A stretch of DNA of 63,502 nt from Streptomyces sp. AC555_RSS877 (GTDB taxonomy: Bacteria; Actinomycetota; Actinomycetes; Streptomycetales; Streptomycetaceae), in assembly GCF_019049245.1 (NCBI RefSeq), contig NZ_JAGMUK010000044.1:1-63502 (forward strand). The letters are read 5' to 3'. Every line of letters begins with the position of its first letter. The stretch's first letter is position 1. This document shows, piece after piece, positions 58,135 to 63,502 of the stretch. A model generated the notes under the pieces. It saw only the letters and a program-made list of their open reading frames with translations, did not search any database and was not told where the DNA came from. The translations under genes and the position numbers were made by a program.

Positions 58135-59216
58135 TACGAGAAGCCGTGAACCCACCGAGGACCGACGCCCGGCGCCACCACGACCCGGACGTCCGCGGCT
58201 TCGCCAGCGACAACTACGCCGGGGCCCACCCGGAGGTGCTCACCGCCCTGGCCCTGGCCAACGGCGGGCACCAGGTCGCCTACGGCGAGGACGACTACAC
58301 AGAGAACCTCCAGCGCATCGTCCGCAGCCACTTCGGCGCCACGGCGGAGGCCTTCCCGGTCTTCAACGGCACGGGCGCCAACGTCGTCGCGCTCCAGGCG
58401 GTCACCGACCGCTGGGGCGCGGTGATCTGCGCCGAGAGCGCGCACATCAACGTCGACGAGGGCGGCGCCCCCGAGCGCATGGGCGGCCTCAAGCTGCTCA
58501 CCGTGCCCACGCCGGACGGCAAGCTCACCCCCGAGCTGATCGACAGGCAGGCGTACGGCTGGGAGGACGAACACCGCGCGATGCCGCAGGTCGTCTCGAT
58601 CACCCAGAGCACGGAACTGGGCACCCTGTACACGCCCGACGAGATCCGGGCGATCTGCGACCACGCCCACGCCCGCGGCATGAGGGTTCACCTGGACGGC
58701 TCCCGCATCGCCAACGCGGCGGCCTCGCTGGACGTCCCGATGCGGACGTTCACCAACGCGGTGGGCGTCGACATCCTCTCCCTGGGCGGCACGAAGAACG
58801 GCGCCCTGTTCGGCGAAGCGGTCGTCGTCATCAACCAGGACGCCGTCAGCCACATGAAGCATCTGCGCAAGCTGTCCATGCAGCTCGCCTCCAAGATGCG
58901 CTTCGTGTCGGTGCAGTTGGAGGCCCTGCTCGCCAGGGACCTGTGGCTGCGCAACGCCCGCCACGCCAACGACATGGCCCAGCGGCTCGCCGAGGGCGTA
59001 CGGGCCGTGCACGGCGTCGAGATCCTTCATCCGGTGCAGGCCAATGGGATCTTCGCCAAGCTGCCGCACGAGGTGAGCGTGCGCCTGCAGGAGCGGTTCC
59101 GGTTCTACTTCTGGGACGAGGCCGAGGGTGTCGTGCGCTGGATGTGCGCCTTCGACACGACGGAGGAGGACGTGGACGCGTTCGTGGCGGCGCTGAAGGA
59201 GGAGATGGCACGCTAG
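58131..59216 (+). CDS. ltaE: Low-specificity L-threonine aldolase
   Basis: 361 aa from GTG 58131 (GTGA overlap with the SDR stop); GTG 58146 gives MNPPRTDARRHHDPDVRGF and is equally possible because the ribosome site and start are duplicated in tandem here. PLP-dependent fold: FASDNYAGAHPEVLTALA, VFNGTGANVVALQAVTDRWGAVICAESAHINVDEGGAPE, MRVHLDGSRIANAAASL (Asp for the pyridine N), and the Schiff-base lysine in LSLGGTKNGALFGEAVV. It cleaves L-threonine or allo-threonine to glycine and acetaldehyde. C-terminal domain complete. Confidence 0.92.
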   Translation: MIREAVNPPRTDARRHHDPDVRGFASDNYAGAHPEVLTALALANGGHQVAYGEDDYTENLQRIVRSHFGATAEAFPVFNGTGANVVALQAVTDRWGAVICAESAHINVDEGGAPERMGGLKLLTVPTPDGKLTPELIDRQAYGWEDEHRAMPQVVSITQSTELGTLYTPDEIRAICDHAHARGMRVHLDGSRIANAAASLDVPMRTFTNAVGVDILSLGGTKNGALFGEAVVVINQDAVSHMKHLRKLSMQLASKMRFVSVQLEALLARDLWLRNARHANDMAQRLAEGVRAVHGVEILHPVQANGIFAKLPHEVSVRLQERFRFYFWDEAEGVVRWMCAFDTTEEDVDAFVAALKEEMAR

Positions 59217-59235
59217 CCGAGAACGGTCGAGCTGT

Positions 59236-59294
59236 GCATAGATATGCGATCACCTGAAAAGTCATTGACTGACGGGTGATCGCATTCCTATGCT
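59236..59294 (+). promoter_or_regulatory. Promoter embedded in a 19-bp inverted repeat
   Basis: GCATAGATATGCGATCACC (59236-59254) and GGTGATCGCATTCCTATGC (59275-59293) are complementary at 17 of 19 positions, with a 20-nt centre. The centre carries the -35 TTGACT (59265-59270), and the right arm ends in the -10 TATGCT (59289-59294); spacing 18. The transglutaminase-like gene then starts 8 nt later. It could be an operator or the terminator of the threonine aldolase gene, or both. Confidence 0.7.
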
Positions 59295-59302
59295 CTGCGG
59301 GC

Positions 59303-59875
59303 ATGGAGCTGATCCAGAACACCCCCGACCTGTCCGCCTATCTGGCCGCCGACGAGGTCATCGACCATGACCATCCGCTCGTACGGGACACGGCCGCGCG
59401 GCTCGCCCGGGAGGCGGAGGACTCGTATGCCTATGCGCGGCTGGCATTCGAGTTCGTGCGTGACACCATCCCGCACTCCGCCGACAGCGGCGACCTCCGC
59501 GTCACCTGGCGGGCCTCCGACGTGCTGGAGCAGCGCACCGGCATCTGCTACGCCAAGGCCCACGCGCTGGCCGCCCTGCTGCGGGCCGAGGACATCCCGA
59601 CGGCCCTGTGCTACCAGAGGTTCGAAGAGGTGCACGGCCTGGTCGCCGTGCGCTTCAACGGCGCCTGGCATCGACAGGATCCGCGCGGCAACAAGCCCGG
59701 CGTGGACGCCCAGTTCTCCCTGGACGGCGAGCGGCTGGCCTTCACGCCCGACCCTCGGTCCAATGAGATGGACTACCCGGTCCTGTACGCTGAACCTCAT
59801 CCGGTCGTCCTCAACGTACTCAAGGCCGCCCCCGACCGGCCGTACCTCTGGAAGACGCTCCCCACCGCACTCTGA
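59303..59875 (+). CDS. Transglutaminase-like domain protein
   Basis: 190 aa from the ATG at 59303; GTG 59276 is excluded because it lies upstream of the -10 box. Papain-like transglutaminase core: DSYAYARLAFEFVRDTIPHS, SDVLEQRTGICYAKAHALAALLRAEDIPTALCYQRF (catalytic Cys in TGICYAKA), EEVHGLVAVRFNGAWHRQDPRGNK (His of VHGL and Asp of QDPRG). It has no signal, so it acts in the cytosol as an amidase or peptidase, or is inactive in cross-linking. Leaderless start. Followed 8 nt later by the B3/B4-domain gene. Confidence 0.88.
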   Translation: MELIQNTPDLSAYLAADEVIDHDHPLVRDTAARLAREAEDSYAYARLAFEFVRDTIPHSADSGDLRVTWRASDVLEQRTGICYAKAHALAALLRAEDIPTALCYQRFEEVHGLVAVRFNGAWHRQDPRGNKPGVDAQFSLDGERLAFTPDPRSNEMDYPVLYAEPHPVVLNVLKAAPDRPYLWKTLPTAL

Positions 59876-59883
59876 GGCAGGCG

Positions 59884-60579
59884 ATGACCCTCTCCTTGAC
59901 CGTGTCCGACGAGGTGCGCCTCCTCGCGCCCGGCTTCACCCACCTCGCGATCGAGGCGCACGGCCTGGTCAACGGGCCCAGCACCGACGCGAGTTCCGCC
60001 CTCCTCGACGACGCGGCCCGCCGGCTCGCCGTACGCCTGGACGGGCGCGCCCCGCACGAGGACGCGCACATGGTGGCGTGGCGCGAGGTCTACACGGCGT
60101 TCGGGTCGAAGCCCTCGCGGACGCGCAACTCGGCGGAGGCGCTGGCGAGGAGGGCTCTGTCGGAGGGCGGGCTGCCCCGCATCAACCTGCTCGTTGACCT
60201 CTACAACGCGATCAGCGTCGCCCACCTGACTCCGGTGGGTGGCGAGGACGTCGACCGCATCGAGGGAGGTATGCACCTCGTGCGGGCCACCGGGGACGAG
60301 GACTTCGTGACCGCCGCCGGCGGCGAGCAGATCGTCGAACACCCCGACGCGGGCGAGGTGGTCTGGCGCGACGAGACGGGTGTGACCTGCCGCCGCTGGA
60401 ACTGGCGCCAGGGTCCGCGCACCAGGCTCACCGAGGACACCGTCTCCGGAATCTTCCTGCTGGAGAGCCTGGCACCCATGCCGGTCGCCGACGTCGAGGC
60501 GGCGGCGGCCGAACTCGCCGAGCTGTTGCAGAAGTTCAGCCCGGGAGCCCGGATCGTGATCGGGTCCCCGGCGTCCTGA
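59884..60579 (+). CDS. B3/B4 tRNA-binding-domain protein
   Basis: 231 aa with GAGG upstream. A free-standing B3/B4 domain like that of the phenylalanyl-tRNA synthetase beta chain: LSLTVSDEVRLLAPGFTHLAIEAHGLVNG, WREVYTAFGSKPSRTRNSAEALARRALSEGGLPRINLLVDLYNAISVAHLTPVGGEDVDRIEG (the KxSRxxNSxEAL...NxxVDxYNxxSVxxxxPxGxxD signature), GEVVWRDETGVTCRRWNWRQGPRTRLT. Possibly an aminoacyl-tRNA editing or deacylase-type protein in trans. 8 nt after the transglutaminase-like gene; same operon. Confidence 0.87.
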   Translation: MTLSLTVSDEVRLLAPGFTHLAIEAHGLVNGPSTDASSALLDDAARRLAVRLDGRAPHEDAHMVAWREVYTAFGSKPSRTRNSAEALARRALSEGGLPRINLLVDLYNAISVAHLTPVGGEDVDRIEGGMHLVRATGDEDFVTAAGGEQIVEHPDAGEVVWRDETGVTCRRWNWRQGPRTRLTEDTVSGIFLLESLAPMPVADVEAAAAELAELLQKFSPGARIVIGSPAS

Positions 60580-60603
60580 TCCGGCTCGGCGGAGCGTGCG
60601 GGC

Positions 60604-61332
60604 TCAGCGCGCCTCGGCCTCGCGGACCTGCTCCGGAGTCGGGGCGGTGCCGCCGAGGTGGGCCGGCATCCACCAGGTGTCGTCCGCGTCCTTGGGCCGC
60701 ACCGGGTAGGCGCGCTGGGCCGCCTCCAGCAGCTCGTTCACCCGCTCGCGCACCTGCCGGGTGATCGCGCCCGCGTACTTGTCGCGGGAGGCCTCGATCG
60801 TTTCGCCGACGCGGATGGTGATGGGCGTGTGGCTGCGCTTGAAGTTGCGCGGGTGGCCCTTGGTCCACAGCCGCTGCGTGCCCCACAGCGCCACCGGGAT
60901 CAGCGGCACGCCCGCCTCCTGGGCCATGCGCGCGGCGCCCGACTTGAAGCTCTTCAGGGTGAAGGACTGCGAGATCGTCGCCTCCGGGAAGACGCCTACG
61001 ATCTCGCCCGACCTGAGCGAGTCCAGCGCGTGGGCGTACGCCGTCTCGCCCTGGTTGCGGTCCACCGGGATGTGCTTCATTCCACGCATCAGCGGGCCGG
61101 AGACCTTGTGGCGGAAGACGGAATCCTTCGCCATGAAGCGCACGAGACGCTTCTGGGGGAGTGCCGCGAGTCCGCTGAAGATGAAGTCCAGATAGCTGAT
61201 GTGGTTGCTCACCAGCACGGCACCGCCCGAGCGCGGGATGTTCTCCGAACCCTTGCAGTCGATCTTGAGGTCCCACGCCTTGAACAACGCCTGGGCGAGA
61301 CCGACGACGGGACGGTAGACAAGCTCTGCCAT
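60604..61332 (-). CDS. 1-acyl-glycerol-3-phosphate acyltransferase (PlsC family)
   Basis: 242 aa. PlsC-fold motifs: VSNHISYLDFIF (NHxxxxD), VRFMAKDSVFRH, VDRNQGETAYAHALDSLRSGEIVGVFPEATISQSF (FPEGT-like), VPLIPVALWG. The catalytic His and Asp are intact. It would add an acyl chain to lysophosphatidate at the cytoplasmic face of the membrane. AAGGAAGG about 12 nt before the ATG. It converges with the B3/B4 gene; 24 nt separate the stops. Confidence 0.9.
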   Translation of the reverse strand: MAELVYRPVVGLAQALFKAWDLKIDCKGSENIPRSGGAVLVSNHISYLDFIFSGLAALPQKRLVRFMAKDSVFRHKVSGPLMRGMKHIPVDRNQGETAYAHALDSLRSGEIVGVFPEATISQSFTLKSFKSGAARMAQEAGVPLIPVALWGTQRLWTKGHPRNFKRSHTPITIRVGETIEASRDKYAGAITRQVRERVNELLEAAQRAYPVRPKDADDTWWMPAHLGGTAPTPEQVREAEAR

Positions 61333-61538
61333 GGACGGGGTGGACCCTTCCTTGCTCTGCCCGGAAAACAGGACTCCCGGCGGGAAAGCTACGCAGCCGT
61401 AGGTTTACGGCATCTCGCAGATCGTGCCCCAAGAACGCGCGAGGAGCCAGCCTTCGCGCCCGTCAACGGAGAGATTCTCGTCACGTCTTTCACCCAGTGA
61501 TCCACCTCGGGGTTTTGCGACCCCATTACTCCCCCCGT

Positions 61539-61955
61539 CTACTCCGCCCGTACGGTCGCCCGACGCACCAACAGGTACATCTCGCACCCCAGGCAGTACC
61601 CGAACGCGGCGTTCAGGAAGGCCGCGGCGAGCGCGGCCCCCGTGGCGGCGAGTCCCAGCCACTCGGCCCCCAGCGTGTAGCCGGCGAGGCCCACGGCCGC
61701 GAAGACCAGCCCCACCGCCTGGGCGAACCGCGGCGGCTCGGGCGCCTCGAACTCGGTGGGCGGCCCCAGCCTGGCCCGTACGGCCACGCGGAACAGCCGG
61801 CCGTACGGCGAACGGCCCACTCCGCCCGCGGCGCCCAGCGCGAACGCCAGCGTCTGCCAGGCCAGCAGCCAGGCGCTCCCCGTGACGAGCACGACCGCCA
61901 GCACGACGGTCGTCACGGCCGCCCCGAAGCGCGGCCCTCTTGCATCGATGTCCAT
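61539..61955 (-). CDS. DUF4395 membrane protein
   Basis: 138 aa from the ATG at 61955; a TTG three codons upstream is possible. Four hydrophobic segments: FGAAVTTVVLAVVLVTGSAWLLAWQTLAF, the amphipathic stretch GRSPYGRLFRVAVRARLGPPTEFE, FAQAVGLVFAAVGLAGYTLG, LAATGAALAAAFLNAAFGYCLGCEMYLL. The C-terminal CLGC pair is characteristic of DUF4395 and suggests a thiol role. It is divergent from a thioredoxin-like gene, a recurrent pairing. The two may cooperate in thiol redox or sulfur chemistry at the membrane. Confidence 0.88.
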   Translation of the reverse strand: MDIDARGPRFGAAVTTVVLAVVLVTGSAWLLAWQTLAFALGAAGGVGRSPYGRLFRVAVRARLGPPTEFEAPEPPRFAQAVGLVFAAVGLAGYTLGAEWLGLAATGAALAAAFLNAAFGYCLGCEMYLLVRRATVRAE

Positions 61956-62017
61956 GGGAACCAAGCATTCCGCAACGGACGGGTTTCCGGGCGGCGGGAA
62001 TCTTTGCAGTCTCGTGA

Positions 62018-62446
62018 ATGCTGGTGCAGACGATGACCGGACTGGTGGTGTGCGTGGCGGTGCTCGCGGTGGCGAGCGCCTACGGAGTGCTGCATCGGCG
62101 GCGGAGCGGGAGGATACGGGTGCGCGGGCGCGACGACGGAAAACGGCTCGGCGCGGCGGAACTGGGCGGCCCGCTCGGTGAGCGCGCCACCCTCGTCCAG
62201 TTCTCCAGCGCCTTCTGCGCTCCGTGCCGGGCGACCCGACGGGTCCTCGGCGAGGTGGCCGGCATGGTCCCGGGCGTGACCCACGTCGAGATCGACGCCG
62301 AGGAGCGGCTGGAGCTCGTCCGGGAACTCGACATCCTCAAGACCCCGACCGTGCTGGTCCTGGACGCCGACGGCCGGGTGGTCCGACGTGCCGTCGGACA
62401 GCCGCGCAAGGCCGACGTGATCGCCGCACTGGGTGAGGCGGTCTGA
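62018..62446 (+). CDS. Membrane-anchored thioredoxin-like protein
   Basis: 142 aa. An N-terminal membrane helix (TGLVVCVAVLAVASAYGVL) followed by a basic stretch and a cytoplasm- or surface-facing thioredoxin domain: RATLVQFSSAFCAPCRATRRVLGEVAGMVPGVTHVEIDAEERLELVRELDILKTPTVLVLDADGRVVRRAVG. Active site C-A-P-C and the cis-Pro loop KTPTV are intact. The ATG at 62018 is used; ATG 62033 is an alternative. Divergent partner of the DUF4395 gene. Confidence 0.9.
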   Translation: MLVQTMTGLVVCVAVLAVASAYGVLHRRRSGRIRVRGRDDGKRLGAAELGGPLGERATLVQFSSAFCAPCRATRRVLGEVAGMVPGVTHVEIDAEERLELVRELDILKTPTVLVLDADGRVVRRAVGQPRKADVIAALGEAV

Positions 62447-62458
62447 GGGCAGGCGACC

Positions 62459-62499
62459 GGGGTGAGGCATCTCCCATCGGCGGGGTGAGGCATCTCCCA
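62459..62499 (+). repeat. Tandem GGGGTGAGGCATCTCCCA repeat
   Basis: Two perfect 18-nt copies (62459-62476 and 62482-62499) with a 23-nt period. Each unit is itself a partial dyad (GGG...CCC). They lie just upstream of the likely -10 box (TATCGT, 62533-62538) of the leader peptide and flavin reductase genes, so they look like a double operator. Confidence 0.8.
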
Positions 62500-62550
62500 C
62501 ATGACGGGACGTACTTGACTGTGTGCACCACCTATCGTCAGCCTGACCGT

Positions 62551-62631
62551 ATGCCTTCGGAACTCCTTCTCCACGGGCGGGTGCACGTCGACCTGGTCCG
62601 CACCGCGAGCGCGCGCTGTCCGGGCTGTTGA
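62551..62631 (+). CDS. Leader peptide upstream of flavin reductase
   Basis: 26 aa: MPSELLLHGRVHVDLVRTAS then ARCPGC, stop. The VHVDLVRTASARC core matches the HVDLxRxxSAxC signature of the short actinobacterial leader peptides found ahead of sulfur and cysteine genes (from memory), and it ends in two cysteines. It is 44 nt upstream of the flavin reductase ATG. Ribosome stalling at the Cys codons when cysteine is scarce could change translation or folding of the downstream RNA. No strong ribosome site precedes the ATG; the -10 box ends 12 nt before it, so the mRNA would be nearly leaderless. Confidence 0.68.
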   Translation: MPSELLLHGRVHVDLVRTASARCPGC

Positions 62632-62675
62632 GCAGCCAAGGACGCCCACGCCACTCCTCGCAGAAGGACAGCTCC

Positions 62676-63185
62676 ATGACGGCCACGCCCGACCTCGACA
62701 CCGCCCGGCTCGCCTCGCCCGAGCTGCTGCGTTCCGTCTTCCGGCGGCACGCGGCGGGAGTCGCCGTGATCACCGCCCGCGGCGACGCCGGCCCCGTCGG
62801 ATTCACCGCCACCTCCCTCACCTCGGTCTCCGCCGAGCCCCCGCTGCTGTCCTTCGGCATCGGCACCGGTGCCTCCAGCTGGCCCGCGGTGGCCGAGACC
62901 GACCACGTGGGGGTGCACATACTCGGCGAGCACCAGCAGGACCTGGCCGCCACGTTCGCCCGCAGCGGCGCCGACCGCTTCGGCGCGGCGACCGCCTGGC
63001 GCGAGGGTCCCGAGGGCGTGCCCGTCCTCGACGACGTCCAGGCCTGGCTGCTGTGCCGGATCGCGGCCCGGGTCCCCGCCGGCGACCACCGCCTGGTGCT
63101 GGCCGAGGTCGTCCTCGGCGACTCCACGGGCCCGGGCCGCCCGCTGCTCTACCACCAGGGGCGGTTCCGTGGTCTGCGCGACTGA
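62676..63185 (+). CDS. Flavin reductase (FMN reductase-like domain) protein
   Basis: 169 aa from the ATG at 62676 (AGAAGGA upstream). Flavin-reductase-like split-barrel: ELLRSVFRRHAAGVAVITARGDAGPVGFTATSLTSVSAEPPLLSFGIGTGASSWPAVAETDHVGVHILGEHQQDLAATFARSGADRF. It uses NAD(P)H to make reduced FMN for a two-component monooxygenase; the partner oxygenase is not in the window. The Cys-containing leader peptide upstream suggests sulfur-dependent control, as would suit an alkanesulfonate or similar monooxygenase system. Confidence 0.88.
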   Translation: MTATPDLDTARLASPELLRSVFRRHAAGVAVITARGDAGPVGFTATSLTSVSAEPPLLSFGIGTGASSWPAVAETDHVGVHILGEHQQDLAATFARSGADRFGAATAWREGPEGVPVLDDVQAWLLCRIAARVPAGDHRLVLAEVVLGDSTGPGRPLLYHQGRFRGLRD

Positions 63186-63252
63186 CCGGCTCGACCCCTC
63201 TTCTGCGCAGCCGTCGAGTTCCGATTACGCTGCGTTGCAAAGGTCACAGTTC

Positions 63253-63300
63253 AAAGCGCTTGCTTAGCGGGAACGAACTAGGTGTACTGACGAGTAATAT
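63253..63300 (+). promoter_or_regulatory. etfB upstream region: two dyads and -10 box
   Basis: AAAGCGCTTGC (63253-63263) repeats, reversed, the 11-mer GCAAGCGCTTT of the PL1 spacer operator. TACT-GACG-AGTA (63285-63296) is a perfect dyad overlapping TAATAT (63295-63300), the likely -10 of etfB. Both look like operators; in β-oxidation-type genes TetR regulators use such sites (inference). Confidence 0.55.
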
Positions 63301-63353
63301 TTCGGTCGGAGCGCGGGTCGCCCCGACCGGGATCGGCCGCTTGAGGCGCCTAT

Positions 63354-63372
63354 GCTGCCTGCAAGAGGCAGC
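63354..63372 (+). terminator. Small hairpin in the etfB leader
   Basis: GCTGCCT (63354-63360) and AGGCAGC (63366-63372) pair with a 5-nt loop. It is 31 nt upstream of the etfB GTG, inside the predicted 5' leader, so it may modulate translation rather than terminate. Confidence 0.45.
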
Positions 63373-63403
63373 CGAAAAATGACGATGCAGTAGGAGAGCC
63401 GGC

Positions 63404-63502
63404 GTGAGCTTGAGGATCGTTGTCACTGTGAAGTACGTGCCCGACGCCACTGGCGACCGGCACTTCGCCGATGACCTGACCGTCGACCGGGACGACGTCG
63501 AC
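63404..63502 (+). CDS. etfB: Electron transfer flavoprotein beta subunit (5' part)
   Basis: The window ends 33 codons into this gene. GTG 63404 has GGAGA upstream. The N-terminus SLRIVVTVKYVPDATGDRHF followed by ADDLTVDRDDVD is the start of EtfB/FixA (family norm KxIVCVKxVPDT). It forms the FAD/AMP-binding heterodimer with EtfA and passes electrons from acyl-CoA dehydrogenases to the quinone pool. etfA is expected next, outside the window. Confidence 0.85.
   Translation, partial: MSLRIVVTVKYVPDATGDRHFADDLTVDRDDVD

Noticed and set aside
1..63502. Mobile island, prophage or integrative element
   Set aside because: No integrase, transposase, phage gene, tRNA or flanking direct repeats recognised; composition looks uniform by eye.

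Overview
The window is a piece of a Streptomyces-type actinobacterial chromosome. The DNA is very GC-rich with strong third-position GC, GTG and TTG starts are common, and families typical of that genus (DUF5997, DUF6214, DUF6421, DUF5134, Rv1733c-like; names from memory) are scattered through it. No rRNA, tRNA, CRISPR array, integrase, transposase or phage gene was recognised. It reads as ordinary chromosome rich in accessory catabolic genes, not as a mobile island or a secondary-metabolite cluster. All family assignments come from reading translated sequence by eye; no search was run.

Layout. 1-5.9 kb: a glucarate/sugar-acid operon on the minus strand (solute-binding lipoprotein, two ABC permeases, 5-dehydro-4-deoxyglucarate dehydratase, glucarate dehydratase), with 4-nt overlaps at three of its four junctions and a promoter carrying a duplicated operator. 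5.9-10.4 kb: fructosamine-kinase-like protein, a TerD-related protein, and a divergent DUF5997/LysR-effector-domain pair. 10.4-21.7 kb: a polysaccharide-degradation block (GH127 with an inserted LamG-like domain, a GH43/117-like beta-propeller enzyme, a lipoprotein, a beta-helix protein with two C-terminal modules, GH97), interrupted by an AsnC-HAD pair and by what looks like the remnant of a sugar-binding lipoprotein. 22-28.8 kb: a FUSC-type membrane protein, a lactonase-like propeller behind a DasR-like site, CbiX-like protein, a BadF-type sugar kinase, uracil-DNA glycosylase and a BNR-repeat protein. 29-34.6 kb: Rv1733c-like protein, HEAT-repeat protein, AidB-like acyl-CoA dehydrogenase divergent from a PaaX-like regulator. 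34.6-39.2 kb: a second plant-cell-wall block: pectate lyases PL3 and PL1, GH62 arabinofuranosidase, and a CE1/PHB-depolymerase-type esterase with CBM2. 39.3-63.5 kb: mostly housekeeping and regulatory genes: old yellow enzyme with an ArsR regulator, NCS2 permease, FprA-type ferredoxin reductase, DUF305/LVIVD pair, TetR, HAD, PAP2, M56 peptidase, FUSC-MarR operon, VOC, GNAT, GDPD, DUF6421-SDR-threonine aldolase operon, transglutaminase-like protein, acyltransferase, thioredoxin, flavin reductase preceded by a leader peptide, and the start of etfB.

How it works together. The two cell-wall blocks would attack pectin, arabinan and arabinoxylan (pectate lyases, arabinofuranosidases, feruloyl/acetyl esterase), and the first operon would import and dehydrate sugar acids such as glucarate. 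The pectate-lyase/GH62 intergenic region carries LacI-type boxes, one of them one base from the CebR box as I remember it.

The most notable regulatory structure is in intergenic DNA: a 21-bp palindrome shared between an AsnC promoter and a FUSC-transporter promoter 7 kb away; a 38-bp nested palindrome between acyl-CoA dehydrogenase and PaaX; twin 16-bp operators between an old yellow enzyme and ArsR; a 19-bp near-perfect inverted repeat around a -35 element; a tandem repeat plus Cys-containing leader peptide ahead of a flavin reductase; and at least eleven genes whose start codon lies 6-8 nt after a TANNNT box, as expected for leaderless transcripts.
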